Positions 24,094 through 36,135 of a DNA stretch of 64,000 nucleotides are shown one piece after another. The position numbers and the translations under genes were made by a program. Source of the DNA: Pseudoips prasinana (Eukaryota > Arthropoda > Insecta > Lepidoptera > Nolidae); assembly GCA_951640165.1 (NCBI GenBank), contig OX621242.1, forward strand, positions 16,113,501-16,177,500, in the 5' to 3' direction. The notes beneath the pieces are model-generated. The model saw nothing but the letters and a program-made list of their open reading frames with translations. It made no database searches and was not told the DNA's origin. Numbering within the stretch: position 1 is the first letter of the stretch; every line of letters starts with the position of its first letter.

Positions 24094-24233
24094 GTACAGA
24101 CGCCAGCACATTAACTATCCCTATCTGTCAAATTTCTTTTATAGATTTTCAACTTTGTCACATAAGCATAAGGTTGACATTTAATTGGGGAAATTTGACA
24201 GATTGGGGTAGCTTGATGTGCTGGCGTCTGTAC
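24094..24233. mobile_element. MITE, intact copy
   Basis: A 140-bp element with inverted ends GTACAGACGCCAGCACAT and ATGTGCTGGCGTCTGTAC and matching inner arms around AATTTGACAGATTGGGG. TA at the ends suggests a Tc1/mariner-type target. No coding capacity. Confidence 0.85.
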
Positions 24234-24258
24234 ATATTCAGCCTACCTAATGCCCTTA

Positions 24259-24634
24259 CTTCCGTGCACTTTCATAACTAAGTTTTGTTAACTGGTTAAG
24301 AAAAACCCTTTTTTATTATTGTTTTCACAACTGGTTTTTAAACAAGAATACGAAGTGTTCATTCATAACTGACAATCACAATATCCATAATAATTTGGGT
24401 TAGGTTATGTTAGATTGGTGACCATTTGGCGCGCGAAGGCCAGCGAGCGTAGCGAGCGTGCCGCGGTAGCGGCCGCCGAGCGCTAGAAAAACATTAACCA
24501 TGGATTGTATTTGTGATTGTCAGTTATGAATGAACACTTCGTATTCTTGTTTAAAAACCAGTTGTGAAAACAATAATAAAAAAGGGTTTTTCTTAACCAG
24601 TTAACAAAACTTAGTTATGAAAGTGGACGAAAGG
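24259..24634. mobile_element. foldback/MITE with long near-perfect arms
   Basis: Arms of about 130 bp (24259-24390 and 24506-24634) are identical by eye over most of their length, from CACTTTCATAACTAAGTTTT inwards. The 9-base ATGCCCTTA occurs directly outside each end (24250-24258 and 24635-24643) and is read as the target duplication. The loop is a GC-rich block, 24429-24483, with GCGAGCGTAGCGAGCG and GCGGTAGCGGCCGCCGAGCG. No protein is encoded. A 9-bp duplication with long arms suggests a Mutator-like origin, or hAT if the real duplication is 8 bp. Confidence 0.85.
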
Positions 24635-26209
24635 ATGCCCTTAAACGTTCCAGGCAATAACAATATAGTTGGCAACGTACTATGAACTCTATTAAGGTAA
24701 TCTATTAATAGACTTCACAACGGATTTTAAGACTTTTACATTATGTATACACACATCCTTGTTAAGAAGTGATATGTAGGTACTGTTGTATAAATTCGTC
24801 GTTCACCACATATTGTGTGAGTAAATAGTCATAGTCTACCATGAGCACGTAAATCTGTACGGGTAAGGTACTTTGCCCGTGCCTCCTAAATATGAGAGTA
24901 GCGAAACAAAGAGTACATCCGTGTTCGTGCACATACATTTTACACTGGTGGCTATTCTCAGCGATTGGCTCCTATAGTTATTCAACCAGGAGTATATTAT
25001 TAATAGTACTACCTATCTATCCTTTTGTATAATAATGCTTCAATCCAATCGCCATCAATATTCGGAATATACAACATTGAGAGTGAGGGCTTTTGTCAGC
25101 GCTATAAATCAATATTCGACACAAGGCTCATCCAACCATTGGCAATACATTGTGCAAGGCAATTGTAAAGCAATTCTGGAATGGGGTGCTAAATTGTTTC
25201 ATTAAAGCGTATTTGGGCGTATATAATACCTAGATTTAAACATAGCTTCAGTGTTCCTAAAACTTATTTTAAACTTTATGTTTTAGAAAGCGCGGCACGC
25301 TTTAGATTTCATATACGTTTCAAAGACTTTATGATAATATCTGATGCGATGATCATTCATACGTTCAGAGACACACGGATATTGATTTTGCGGATAATCG
25401 GTTCAGTAAACGAAAATCTTTAAGATGGCGTTCAGTTATTTGGGTTCTGCCCACAGATTCAATATAAGACGATATATTTTTGCTTCACAGCGCCCCGTCC
25501 AGTTGCTACAAGTCTTTTATATTCTTTACAAAACCTTTTCACACGCTTTTTAAATCGATACGTCTAATTGGAAGCTTTGCTACTGACTTAGGCTTCAAAC
25601 AAACTTAATGAAACATAATGCAATGAAATTTGACAATCGAGACCAATAATGGTTGTAATCGATTGTTATGGCCTGCCGACGCCATGAGCAACTGCTAAAA
25701 CTGCCTTTAATTCCTACATAATAAGTGCGCTGTCAAGGTAAATGTGTTTCCACCGATATGCGGTCGACTGCTCATACTTTGAATAATTTTCGAATTATCT
25801 AGTAATTTACACTGAGACCAATTAACCTGAGGCTTTTTATTGGGTTTTTAACCAAAGCGATTTCTCCGTAGTTTGAGAATTACATAAATCTTATTACATT
25901 CGATGGGAAATGCTTTCTGTATGCTCTCATATAAATTTTGTCCTAATCAGTTGTTATAAAAAAAATGATGTTGCTACTGTTTTTTGACTATATAAAATTA
26001 TTATTATAATATATAACAGTTTTGGTTGGAACTATAATTTCTCTATACGAATTACGGTTTAAATTACTGTTACTAAGTTGTCTTCTTACAACCTTTATGT
26101 TATTTTTCCTTATTGTCGACTAAGTTTAATACTTACTATTTTGACTATAATAAAAATAACCTATAATATTCAAAATAATAATTTTCAACTGAAAAGAATA
26201 TTTCTCAAG

Positions 26210-26560
26210 AGGCAATGATGAACCGGAAGACGCACTGTGGGCAGGCGCCCAAGGAGATAGACCGATGATCTAGTGAGGTTCGCTGGAAGCTGGATATGGG
26301 TAGCCCAAGATCGGCACCTGTAGAGATCTTTGGGGGAGACCTATGTCTAGCAGTGGACGGCTCTGTCTCTGCATACATTAAACAAAGTTACAGGTGCCTT
26401 CCATTTGGATACATTCCTTACTACTATGATATACACGGTTAAAGGTCGTGTTCAGGCACTGTATGGGACTAAATTCGCATGTTTCTAAGCCTCGAGTGTG
26501 ATTTAAAAACATGCATTTTCTTTCAGCTGATATGATGATGATTATGATGTAAGTACCTAT
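26210..26560 (+). mobile_element. RTE-type LINE 3' tail split by another repeat
   Basis: Holds GGAAGACGCACTGTGGGCAG, then GACCTATGTCTAGCAGTGGA up to 26360. The end, TCAGCTGATATGATGATGAT, resumes at 26523. A repeat of about 160 bp lies between. Confidence 0.7.
26361..26522 (+). repeat. unnamed 150-bp dispersed repeat, copy 2
   Basis: Same three blocks as 23792-23955, with small deletions. It is located within the RTE tail at 26210-26560. Confidence 0.75.
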
Positions 26561-28043
26561 GTTGAACTTTGGTTTACATAATGTGATAATTTTTTTTTAC
26601 AATTCAGTCTTTTTTCATTAGTGTATAAGTAAGTTACTGAGTTTTAACAAAATTATGGCTAAGTATACATTGCAGAATTGAACATTCACGCAATCAATCA
26701 TAGTTTAGAGTCGACCTATATCAACATTATTATGTCCAATTAGAGCGCCAAAGGTTTACAAACATTGGACAAAGATTGATGATAATAGTGAATGAGAAAA
26801 TCTTGTAACGAGGTTCTATTCACGCCCAAACTAGAAGCACCCATATGGTACCAATGTTTGCGGGGTCATTGTAACATGACAAGGTCAGAATTGTGAGAGA
26901 AATCTTGTTTATAGATAATAATAGAAATTGGGGCCTGCGAGTACAAATTGCGTTTGTATGTGTATGTACGTGTGTTATTAGTACTTGTCTTTCTGACTGG
27001 TTCTTTGTTATTGGGCCAGAACATAGTAAAATTCTACTAATATTATAGATGTGAAACATTGTACAAATATTTAAGTTTTCCAGAAAAAATAAAATAAAGT
27101 AGGAATTTTTACAGCTTCAAATAGTTTCGGGAATCGTAACTTATCTCATAAAAATTTTATATAACAACTTTGAACACCGAACATTTCTTATAATATATCA
27201 TAATATTAATACTTAATATAAAATTTTTTACCCTTTTTTACAAAAATTGCGCGGACGGAGGAGTAATAAATTTGGAACATTGTTGGTGTTTTACAAGTAA
27301 ACCTGTATAGTATTGTGACATTAATTATAATTAAAATTGACGTGAGGAGCTAACATAGTGAAAGGCTGAAAGGCCACCCACACTAATCGACGTCCCGTCG
27401 TGACCGCGCTGAAGATGGTCTCCTGCAGAGGTTGAAAACTCTCGTTTTGGTATAATCCGAAGAGATGGCAATTGAACAGATTCAAAAGTACCCATCATGC
27501 GGATTACTGATAGTTTTACTGACCAACAAATTGCTCACTCCAGTTTCATGTTACAAAAATCGCACTGGTATTTTATAGTCCCTATTAGAACTGGGACCTA
27601 TGACCTGGTTTTTGTGGTTAAACATGCTGTCTAGCCTTAGGAAGCTCGATATAAAAAAGAAACGAGGCACTGATGGCAACAAGGTGTGACGGTACACCTT
27701 CTGTGCTACGTTTTTATTTTTTAACGCTAATTGGACATTGGTATAATAGTTACCACCTCATTTTAAACTCTGTTTAGTTGTAATAATTGCTAATACCGAT
27801 AAACAATGAACATAAGCGATGACCCGGTCACAGCGTATGTTCATAGTTAATTGGCTGGAATGAAACATATGTTTGATTTAAACAAAGTAGGACTTCCTCA
27901 GGTGTTTGAATATTTCATACAAATTCTGTCACAATGGAAAGCTACGTGAAAAAAAATATCTGCAGATATTGCTCCACATCTTTATACTCCATACATAAGG
28001 CCAACGCGCCTGTCAAGCTTAGTAATAATAACAATATACTTAC

Positions 28044-28192
28044 TTGCTGTCTGAATAAAGATCGTATCCATATTCGATATCGAGAGCATCCTTCGAGTTG
28101 GTCCAGAACAAAAGTTCAATAAATACTTTGGGATTTTTAGACGCCACTTCCGTGAACTTCCTCAATATAAATATTGCAAACTTTTCCAATTC
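28044..28192 (-). CDS. timeout: timeout exon I
   Basis: This 149-nt exon encodes ELEKFAIFILRKFTEVASKN, then PKVFIELLFWTNSKDALDIE and YGYDLYSDSK. It equals human [20 protein letters not shown] and [24 protein letters not shown]. The acceptor is ttaacag|G and the donor GCAA|gtaagt. It starts in phase 0, which is what requires exon H to end at the GC donor. It is separated from exon H by 8.4 kb of repeat-filled intron. Confidence 0.95.
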
Positions 28193-30028
28193 CTGTTAAA
28201 TATTACAAAAGTGTTTTAATGACTTTGAGAGGTAACAAAGGAACAAACAATAATTGAAAATTTTGTTTTATTATTGCGTAGCTACGCACCTATTAGGCGA
28301 AATTTCACGTTAAATAAAATACAAAAATATTTTTTGTACAAAATAATACCCTCGAATTGAATTCAAGTATCGCAATACGACCGTCCCATTACGTGGGCAC
28401 TTAAAATTCTTACCATTTTTATTTACTTTTCAATTAAGCGGTATGACTAGAAAATATATAACGAAGGGTTTTGTCCAGATAAACATTTTATTAGTCAGTT
28501 ACTGATATAAATCAAATTTTGCGCGGGGATCATTTAGATTCTTTGTGCATTTGGAGGGTAATTACACCGCCCCAAACCCGTAGTGATAAAATCGGTCCCC
28601 CACCAGTGAAACGCATCATGTAGCTGTGGTATAGTTGTAATAAGTGTTTTGTTTGTGTCATTGTGAGTGTGTAATATGTTTAACTGTATCTACTAACATT
28701 AATTATAAGTTAAAATTTGTTACTTACTAATAATTATTAATTATAAGTGGGCCTTGTTGCCTATTAATAAATAAATAATAATTATTATATTATTATTATG
28801 TCACTTTGTATTCAATATGTCTAAAAATGCTTGGCCAAGCGCTAGCCTGGATTGGTGCTATCCAGGTTCCGTCAATTAAAAAAAGCCGTAAAATAAGTTT
28901 GTTTTTTTGATTAAGATTAAGGCGTTAAGGCTTTGGTAGTGAATGTTACATAATATACAATAATTCCTTACTATATTAATCATGCGAAATCAGACAGACC
29001 CCTAAACGCAAATGTATTAATTGTAAACACTCCCATCTCTTTCCTTTTCAAGATATAAAAAAAAATGTTCCTACTGTACTAAAAACTGTTCTTAATTGCA
29101 GTTACAACCTACCCGAAATCATTACAAGTACTTATATCTTTGTAAGAACTTGTTTTTCGTTGGTCTTTACCAACGGACAACACATAGCATTACAGCAGAG
29201 TGAGAGTAATAGTACTTTTTGCTCTAGTAAATATGGGCTAAATATAATGCTTTATGAACATGTTCAACTTATCGAAGAGAAAATTACACTGCTTTACATA
29301 AAATACCTCCCAGATTGTTTACTTTGCAACATTTTAATGTAATTACCGGCGACTTGCGACTTTGTTAGTTTAATGGCGGGGACTTAAATCTCTTTATATT
29401 ATGCCGGAATTTTCTTAGAAACTTACTGTGGAGTTCGTATTAAATTAATATAAACAAGAAAACTGCTTTCTTTTATTGCGTAACTAGTATTGGTTCTTGT
29501 GATATGAAGTTGGGTTTTAGGAATACCTTTAGGCCAAATATTTAATTTCTCTCTAATTTAAGCTGTGTTAGCGATACAGTACGTAGGGTTTAGTTTATTA
29601 ACTAGTACTCATACTTTTAAATCGAAATAAAACTCATTTTAGATACGCTACATATTTTATCATCATGGCCGTAAATAAAATAATTCTATGAATAACTTTA
29701 TTCTAACTACAAATTAAAAAAGCTTAAATGTTCCAACTTTGTTTGTATGTATGATCTGTAATACAAGTTTACATCTAAAATAGTCACCAGTTTCGTACAT
29801 TAATTGGACTGTAGTTTTATCTTTCTTTTAGTCAGTTTAATGTTATTTAAGAGATACACAATAAATAAAAAACTTGAGAGGTGTCAAGGGACACCCGGAT
29901 GGAACGAAGTTATTTCTTATTATTTATTATGTACAAAAAACCTGTATACACTCAACAAAAATAATCGTCGCGACACCACACTGTTCAATGCGAAATAGAA
30001 ATGAAAATATCTGGCTTGCTTTCTATAA

Positions 30029-30106
30029 GAGAGAGAGAGAGAGAGAGAGGGGAGAGAGAGAGAGAGAGGGGGGAGAGAGAGAGAGAGAGGAGAGCGAGAC
30101 AGACAG
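30029..30106 (+). repeat. (GA)n microsatellite
   Basis: A nearly pure purine tract of about 78 bases with GGGG interruptions. It produces the spurious charged readings at 29874-30200 and 29920-30276. Confidence 0.95.
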
Positions 30107-31614
30107 AGAAACATGCGCACGCCGCACAGCTGCAAAAAGTGTCGTGACAACTTTTCGTAAGATTTTTTTCCGTCTAGCCCCCTTTCACAACGCGCGATAA
30201 CGAACTTCGTTCCAATAAATAAAATAAAAGTATGACAATTTTGAAGATAGTACAAGTCACTATTATTAGTTTCCAAGGCTTTCTATTTTAAGAGACCCGC
30301 ACTGCCCAACAGTGTTTTCGGGGTTTGATTGATCAACAATTTCGTTGCATAATTAGTAAGTAGCGTCGGTCCCGTCACCACTAATTGATTTCTGACATTG
30401 TGGAGAAAAGGCCGACGTTTACGGAAAGCTTTGGTTTTGTAAAGTATTTTATTGTTGTACTCATTTTAATTAAGTAGATGACCCTTTAAGATTAATCCAA
30501 CATATTCGTAGACTCCTCATGTTCATAGGTAGATAAAGTGGTACTGGGTGGCGCCAAACGACCAAAAAAAAAACATAAATTAAAAAATAAATCTTAAGAG
30601 TGTGTCATGGCATAACATTATTTTTATTTCAATTTACGCTCGTGTTTCCAAATGGCACCCAAAAGCTCACCGATGAAGTGGGTATACCCATACACACATA
30701 CACAATGCGCCAGTGATGCCTTGATGGTTTCAGTTTTTATAATTTATAATTATTAACCCCTTACCATCAAGTGGACAACTTGCATCTTTGCTAATTATTT
30801 AATAAAGAAGGTCATATAAAACTTTATAACTTATTGATAACTTTGTCACATGATGTGCATATTAGGTGAGATAGAGTTACCAAGATAGGGCTAACTCCCA
30901 GGGAAATATAAATTTAGTTTTAGTTTCTGTAGTTAAAGCAACATGATTTTTTTACACAACCAAGCTTTTATACGCTAGTATTACTAATATGCAGCTCACA
31001 TAATGGTTAGGAGTTATCTATAGCCTTATGACGTTTGAATGATACATCGCATCAATGCTCGCTTTTCGATTTGCTTTGGCGTACTTCCGCGGTTCATTAC
31101 AAAATACAATCCATTGCATTCTTGCAGCGCTTTATGTCAGAAAGAGGTTTTTTTCTCCTGCTGAGATATTGATAGAGCAAAAGATGCCGCGTAATTTTTT
31201 TCTACCAATTTTCTTTATTTTATGAACTTAGTAGTAAATTATCCAATTTTCTCGAAATACATAGTAAGAAATCGAACAATCGATTACTGATTAAGTAGTT
31301 AAAATCTGAAATAAGATCAAAGCGGAAAGCCATACATACTATACGGAGCTTAGCTACGTGACGTATTACGATAAAAAATAGAGTGACACATTGCCCAGTC
31401 ATCGATTCTATATACGATGACCTTTAGTTGTGCGGGCACATAATCTATCTTTTTTTGTTCTGTGATTCCTCCTAAAAGGCATCAAGTAACTTAAGGCAAA
31501 CCTGTTAAGAAGCTGACTCAGTTTTATATTCCCAAACATTTATGCGTTTCAATGTAGAACAGGGAATATATTTCAAGGCGGGATAAAATTTAGCGAAATC
31601 TTTCATTGCGGCTC

Positions 31615-31671
31615 AAACTATTGTCTTGATTTTTCATAACGTTAGTATATGAAAAATCAAGACAATAGTTT
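31615..31671. repeat. hairpin with 23-bp arms
   Basis: Perfect arms containing CTATTGTCTTGATTTTTCAT flank an 11-base loop. Confidence 0.85.
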
Positions 31672-31803
31672 TAGAACAACGACGCATACTATTTTCACGC
31701 TTTACTACATTCGATTGACGTATCTAAATTGTATATTATTGTATTCTTTGAGCGATTGTTTCGATATTATATCACAATTTGGCGGCTTCAACTAAATAAA
31801 AAT

Positions 31804-31970
31804 AATATATCCTGGGACATTATTCGCACTCTGATCTGATCCCAAACTAAGCAGAGCTTGTTACTATGGAAACCAGATAACTGATATACAACTGTTCTTA
31901 TGTAAATACATACTTATTAAGATAATTAATAACGGCGAGAAAGACGAGTATCTACCAACCACGCCAACAT
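31804..31970 (-). mobile_element. SINE family A, internally deleted
   Basis: Holds TATCCTGGGACATTATTCGC and GGAAACCAGATAACTGATAT, then jumps near 31935 to ACCAACCACGCCAACA, the end of the head. Confidence 0.72.
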
Positions 31971-32189
31971 CAACAGTATCGGCATGTGTGACATACTTTA
32001 AAAGGCGACATGTCCGGCGCGTTTTTAGTATGCACGTTTCATTTGTAGATGCAGATATATTTATAAAATGTAAAATTGGTATAAATTAATTTTGTATGGG
32101 TAGGTATTTCTTAAAAAAATTGGAACAGTGTGCAATATCTGAGAAAATTTGGTTGCATTATAAATTGTTTATATTTTCATCTCAAATTC

Positions 32190-32470
32190 TACAATATTAA
32201 CTTATGTGCTGTCGAAACACCTCTACACCTGCTCTGCCACTGTGAGCCACTGATGCATAAACATAACACCATCCTGGGCCAACACTTCTTGCACCAGGAC
32301 GATGTTATCGTTACTCCTGCCAAAAAGATTCTGCAATTTATCTATGTTGCAGGGTTAGACAGGGAAGTTTAGTTAGAGCGGCGAGCACAATAGTTCATCA
32401 CTGGACGCAGTGTTACCAGGACCTCCGGGGACTAGAAATAGCCGCCACCAGAAGAATAACAATATGTGCT
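32190..32470 (+). pseudogene. LINE ORF2 C-terminal (zinc-knuckle/RNase H-side) remnant
   Basis: The reading ETPLHLLCHCEPLMHKHNTI, then ILQFIYVAGLDREV, ends at 32370. It resembles the C-terminal tail of Jockey/R1-type ORF2 proteins, with their ETPxHLLCxC pattern. The rest of the element is gone. It follows a SINE at 31804-31970. Confidence 0.65.
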
Positions 32471-33363
32471 GTCAAAATTTTCAATTTAATTTTTCATATA
32501 TATACATAACGCCACGGTATATGGCGTTCATCTAATCGTTGTCACGATTCAAAAGGATTTTCTCTCTATTGACCCTAAGTTGGAAAAATATAGATAAGAA
32601 ATTATAATTTCTCGGATATCTTTAGTCGCTCGCAGTTACCTAATCCAATGATATTATACCACGCCGCCGTACGTAAGACACACCTATTCAACTTGGGTAT
32701 TGTTTTTTAGAACAATGGGAACGTGTTGCGGATTTATCGACCTTGAACACCCTTTTACGATTAATTCCAACGTATAAACAGTGGAAAGGACTCCATTGTA
32801 GTTTATACTATTTATTATAACATTGAAGCTTACTTATATATAATAATGCTAGCGATTTCGTATAACTCACCATAATTTCATGTAATACTACAAATAATGA
32901 TTTGACTATCTAGAAACGCTCTTTAATGTGTTATATGAATAAAAACTTTTTCATTTCTGTATATTCGTTGAGAAAACATTCATATTTATTTATCGGTTCT
33001 CTGGAATAGATCGTTATGAGATAAATCCTCCTATTGTACCTGTACGAGAATGGAAGAATTTTCGCTGTAATGTTTTCTTTTGTATGTAATAATAAAGTTT
33101 ACGTATATATATCACAAATCTTTAGGTAAAATGTTTTTTGTCTTATTCTGGATGGGTTTTTGCTTTACCACGAATTCAAGGTAGTGGTCCATTCAAAGTT
33201 GGACCGTGCGTACCCATAAGATGGCTGTTCACACTAGCATTGAAAAAAACCCGTCGTTCGAGAGCGTGTTCCACAGCTTATCAACAACTTACGACCCGGT
33301 AGGGCATCTGAGAGCCATACATTAAGTTATAGTACTAATCTGACGTGACCCTCACTCTGAATT

Positions 33364-33625
33364 GGCGGTCACTGTAGCCTAGTTGGTAGTGCTCCGTCCT
33401 ACGAAGCTGGTGGTCCTGGGTTGGAATCCCGGTAAGTGCAAATATTTGTGTGATGAGCACGAATATTTGTTTCTGAGTCATGGATGTTTTCTATGTATTT
33501 AAGTATTTACCTATCTATATAAGTATGTATATCGTCGCCTGGTACCCATAGTACAATATTTGCTTAGTTTGGGGCTAGGATGATCTGTGTGACATTGTAC
33601 CTAGATATTTATTAATCTGAATTAT
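33364..33625 (+). mobile_element. SINE family A variant
   Basis: Same structure as 15826-16080, with the B box slightly changed (GGTTGGAATCCCGG). Confidence 0.8.
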
Positions 33626-34074
33626 TTATGTGAAGTCACGTTTGAAGCCAATTTTAGACGCCGCGATTCTGCCTTTACACCTGCTGAACACATATTTATT
33701 ACTTTTTTATTAAAGTACTGGAAGGAATTCGTGGTATTAGTACCCAATACTCATTATACCTTTAGTTTACTCCCGCGTTACCATCCTATTGAACGAAAAT
33801 AAGTGTCAAGGCTCTTAATTTTCTTATTGTTATGGCAGGTGAAATGCCTATGCATGCTTCCCGCAAAAAGTGTCTGCCGGTGGGTACGAGGGTATGCTAC
33901 TCCGGTGTCCCCCTTTTGCGCCATGTGCCAGGTGGGCTCTTAACCTACCATATCTACTACCGGACGGGTTAGTTAACTAGTTATTCAGATCTAACTGTTC
34001 TTAACTAGAAAATTGCATTACCTATTTCCATAAATCTCTTGCAGCGACCGTTTTCAGGGGGTAAAATATCGATG

Positions 34075-34325
34075 ACGACTGCCGTGGCTTAGTTGGTGGT
34101 AAACCTGGCTTAGTATACAAAGTATTCCAGTACGAATATTTGTGTACATGAACATGTCTATTGCTTTCGGTCTGGGTGTTTTCTGTGTACATATACATTT
34201 ACAAAAAAAGACTGTATATAAGTATTTCTAACGGTTGTTTAGTACCAATAGTACAAGCTTTTCTTAGTTTGGTCTAGATGGCGCTGTGTGATTAGTCCCG
34301 GATATGCATTAATTTATTTATCGAT
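34075..34325 (+). mobile_element. SINE family A, with CTAGATGGCGC
   Basis: Head GGCTTAGTTGGTGGTAAACC, body GGTCTGGGTGTTTTCTGTG and 3' part GTACAAGCTTTTCTTAGTTT. It carries CTAGATGGCGC at 34274-34284. Confidence 0.75.
34274..34284 (+). promoter_or_regulatory. CTCF-core-like motif in a SINE
   Basis: CTAGATGGCGC, fitting YAGRKGGCRS, lies in the 3' part of the SINE at 34075-34325. The copy at 35935-36135 has CTAGATGGCAC at 36093-36103. Function is inference. Confidence 0.3.
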
Positions 34326-34429
34326 ATAGCTGGATCTCATTTTTCTATATTCACGAGCTATGGCACAAGTCATCGGAGTTCCATTTCAGTCATCTTATAT
34401 GCATATGTGAACCTTATACTGACACCTTT

Positions 34430-34712
34430 GGGATCTCTCACCGGTACGCAAGTGATTGGCGAGGTTAAGCAACTAGGCTCGCGGTCAGCCCATAGATGGG
34501 TGACCAAAAAAGAGGTTCAATTTCTGAGCATCTCCGTGATTCGGAGGGCACATTAAGCTGTGGGTCCCTGTTGTAGTCATTAGGCAACAGTCGTTAAGCT
34601 AAGTTGTAGTCATTAGGCAACAGTCGTTAAGCTAAGTTGTAGTCATTAGGCAACAGTCGTTAAGCCATGTCAGAGGCCTAATGGGCGGTTTAAACAACTC
34701 TGACACAAGGGT
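34430..34712 (+). mobile_element. 5S-rRNA-like SINE with 33-bp triplication
   Basis: The 5' part contains GAGGTTAAGCAACTAGGCTC and CAGCCCATAGATGGGTGACC, which resembles the 5S rRNA stretch AAGTTAAGCAACGTCGGGC ... TTGGATGGGTGACC. This suggests a SINE3-type origin. Downstream, a 33-bp unit beginning TTGTAGTCATTAGGCAACAG is present three times in tandem (34571, 34604, 34637). Related copies: 22668-22893 (minus, unit once) and 10745-10805 (fragment). Confidence 0.72.
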
Positions 34713-34908
34713 AATAATAACAACTGCCCGTACGATAAGTAATAAGCTAATTAAGAGCCATTATCAGTCGATATAAACATAACCCGCTTATTGAAATAGT
34801 CGAGTAAAAAAGATCAAACGCAAAGGTGTACATTCCATCCCAATTTCAACAGAGAGACAACACCATTATCCAAACAAAAAGAGCACAAAACGTTTAACAA
34901 ACACTTGC

Positions 34909-35019
34909 CTTAAATTGAGGTATTGAATTGTCAACGATCCTTTGTAATACGAGTAACAAGGAGGCTCGGCACGTCATGGAGGGTCTATTACAGTGCCACG
35001 GCATACAGTATAAAATGTT
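34909..35019 (-). pseudogene. decayed partial duplicate of timeout exon H
   Basis: Read on the minus strand, 37 codons align without a gap to the 3' half of exon H (36640-36838). They end NSIPQFK, against SRIPQFK in the real exon, and keep the internal W, C, RPSM, ASL, L, QRI and D. By eye, about 82 of 111 bases and 20 of 37 residues agree. The copy keeps the donor sequence AAG|gcaagt, including the rare GC. Two codons upstream there is an in-frame TAA, and the 5' half of the exon and its acceptor are missing; a SINE-like fragment begins at about 35060. A large share of the differences are at third positions, so the copy may be old or was once under selection. It is probably not spliced. Confidence 0.8.
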
Positions 35020-35934
35020 AGAGCCTTATTAAGGTAACCACTAAGTGGTAGCTGTGCTTCTCGACTGCGGCGTCCAATCTCAATGGAGAGTAACCATTTG
35101 CTTTGAATTTGAATGATTTGGGCTGAGTATCTTTTAACGTAAGTATTTATATAATGATCTATAGTAATACCTACATAATTATGTATTCTAAGAATAGAAT
35201 TGAACCCTTAATGGGCAATATAATAGTTACCACCTCATTTTAAACTCTGTTCTGTTGCAATAAGAGTTAAAACCAATGAATTATGATCATCCGTAAAGAT
35301 TAAATATAATAGACAATTGCACCGCTTTTTAAAACTATTAGTAGTATTCATTACTATCGGCTTATATTAGTTCAATACTTATTAAAATGTTATTTACGTC
35401 GTGTTAATGTCAGATTTTGTATCTACCGACCTACTTTTGTTTTGACTTTTTATTTCGTTTATTTTAAATACAAACCACTTAACATAATATAAATATCGCG
35501 CTTCTAATAAAGCAAAGGCACATCTCATTCTTTTTCATTCTAATTTAAACAATGAAGTAGATATTAATGTGCACGTGTGCACTCAAACACAAATGCCCTG
35601 TTTTTTCCCTCAGGCTTATAACCCGATTTCACGGCTATACGACACGTCTGGGGAGAAATCAGGAGCACGATCAACAGGTTTACAAGTTCTTCGAGGCGTG
35701 TCTACACCCCCAAAGAATAGTGTACGGCCTGATATATTGTGGTTTTGGTTGCCAGAAAAAACCAAATTAACCATGGATTATACTATAAATATAGCGCTTC
35801 TAATAAAGCAAAATGCACATCCCATAAATTTGTTTAATCGAATTTTTGTGATATACATTACTGTTTTAAATAACATTCCACTGACTTCTTGACAACAACC
35901 GATTTGAAAGACATTCATAATGGTCCCATATCAA

Positions 35935-36135
35935 TTTTGTTCATGAACATGTCTATACGCCTTAGTCTGGGTGTTTTCTGTAAACTGTATGTACATATAT
36001 GTATACAAAAAAGTAAAATGAGTTTTTTTATTTTTTTCCGTATTTGTTATCCGTTGCCTAGTGTCCGCAGGACAAGCTTTGCTTAGTTTGGCCTAGATGG
36101 CACGGTGTGATGTGTCTCCGATATATATTTATTTT
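35935..36135 (+). mobile_element. SINE family A, 5'-truncated
   Basis: Holds GTTCATGAACATGTCTATAC, GTCTGGGTGTTTTCTGTAAA and GACAAGCTTTGCTTAGTTTG. It carries CTAGATGGCAC at 36093-36103. Confidence 0.72.

Larger units (their letters stand above)
23460..28043 (-). other. timeout: timeout intron I/J
   Basis: This 4.6-kb intron contains two copies of an unnamed repeat of about 150 bp (23792-23955, 26361-26522), an MITE (24094-24233), the foldback element (24259-24634) and an RTE-type tail (26210-26560). The stretch 24650-26200 is AT-rich, with no feature I recognise. Confidence 0.75.

Noticed and set aside
29874..30276. RE-rich and SL-rich readings of 108 and 118 codons on the two strands
   Set aside because: They are translations of the (GA)n microsatellite.
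34572..34675. CRISPR-like short repeats
   Set aside because: Three directly abutting 33-bp units without spacers, inside a SINE in an animal genome.
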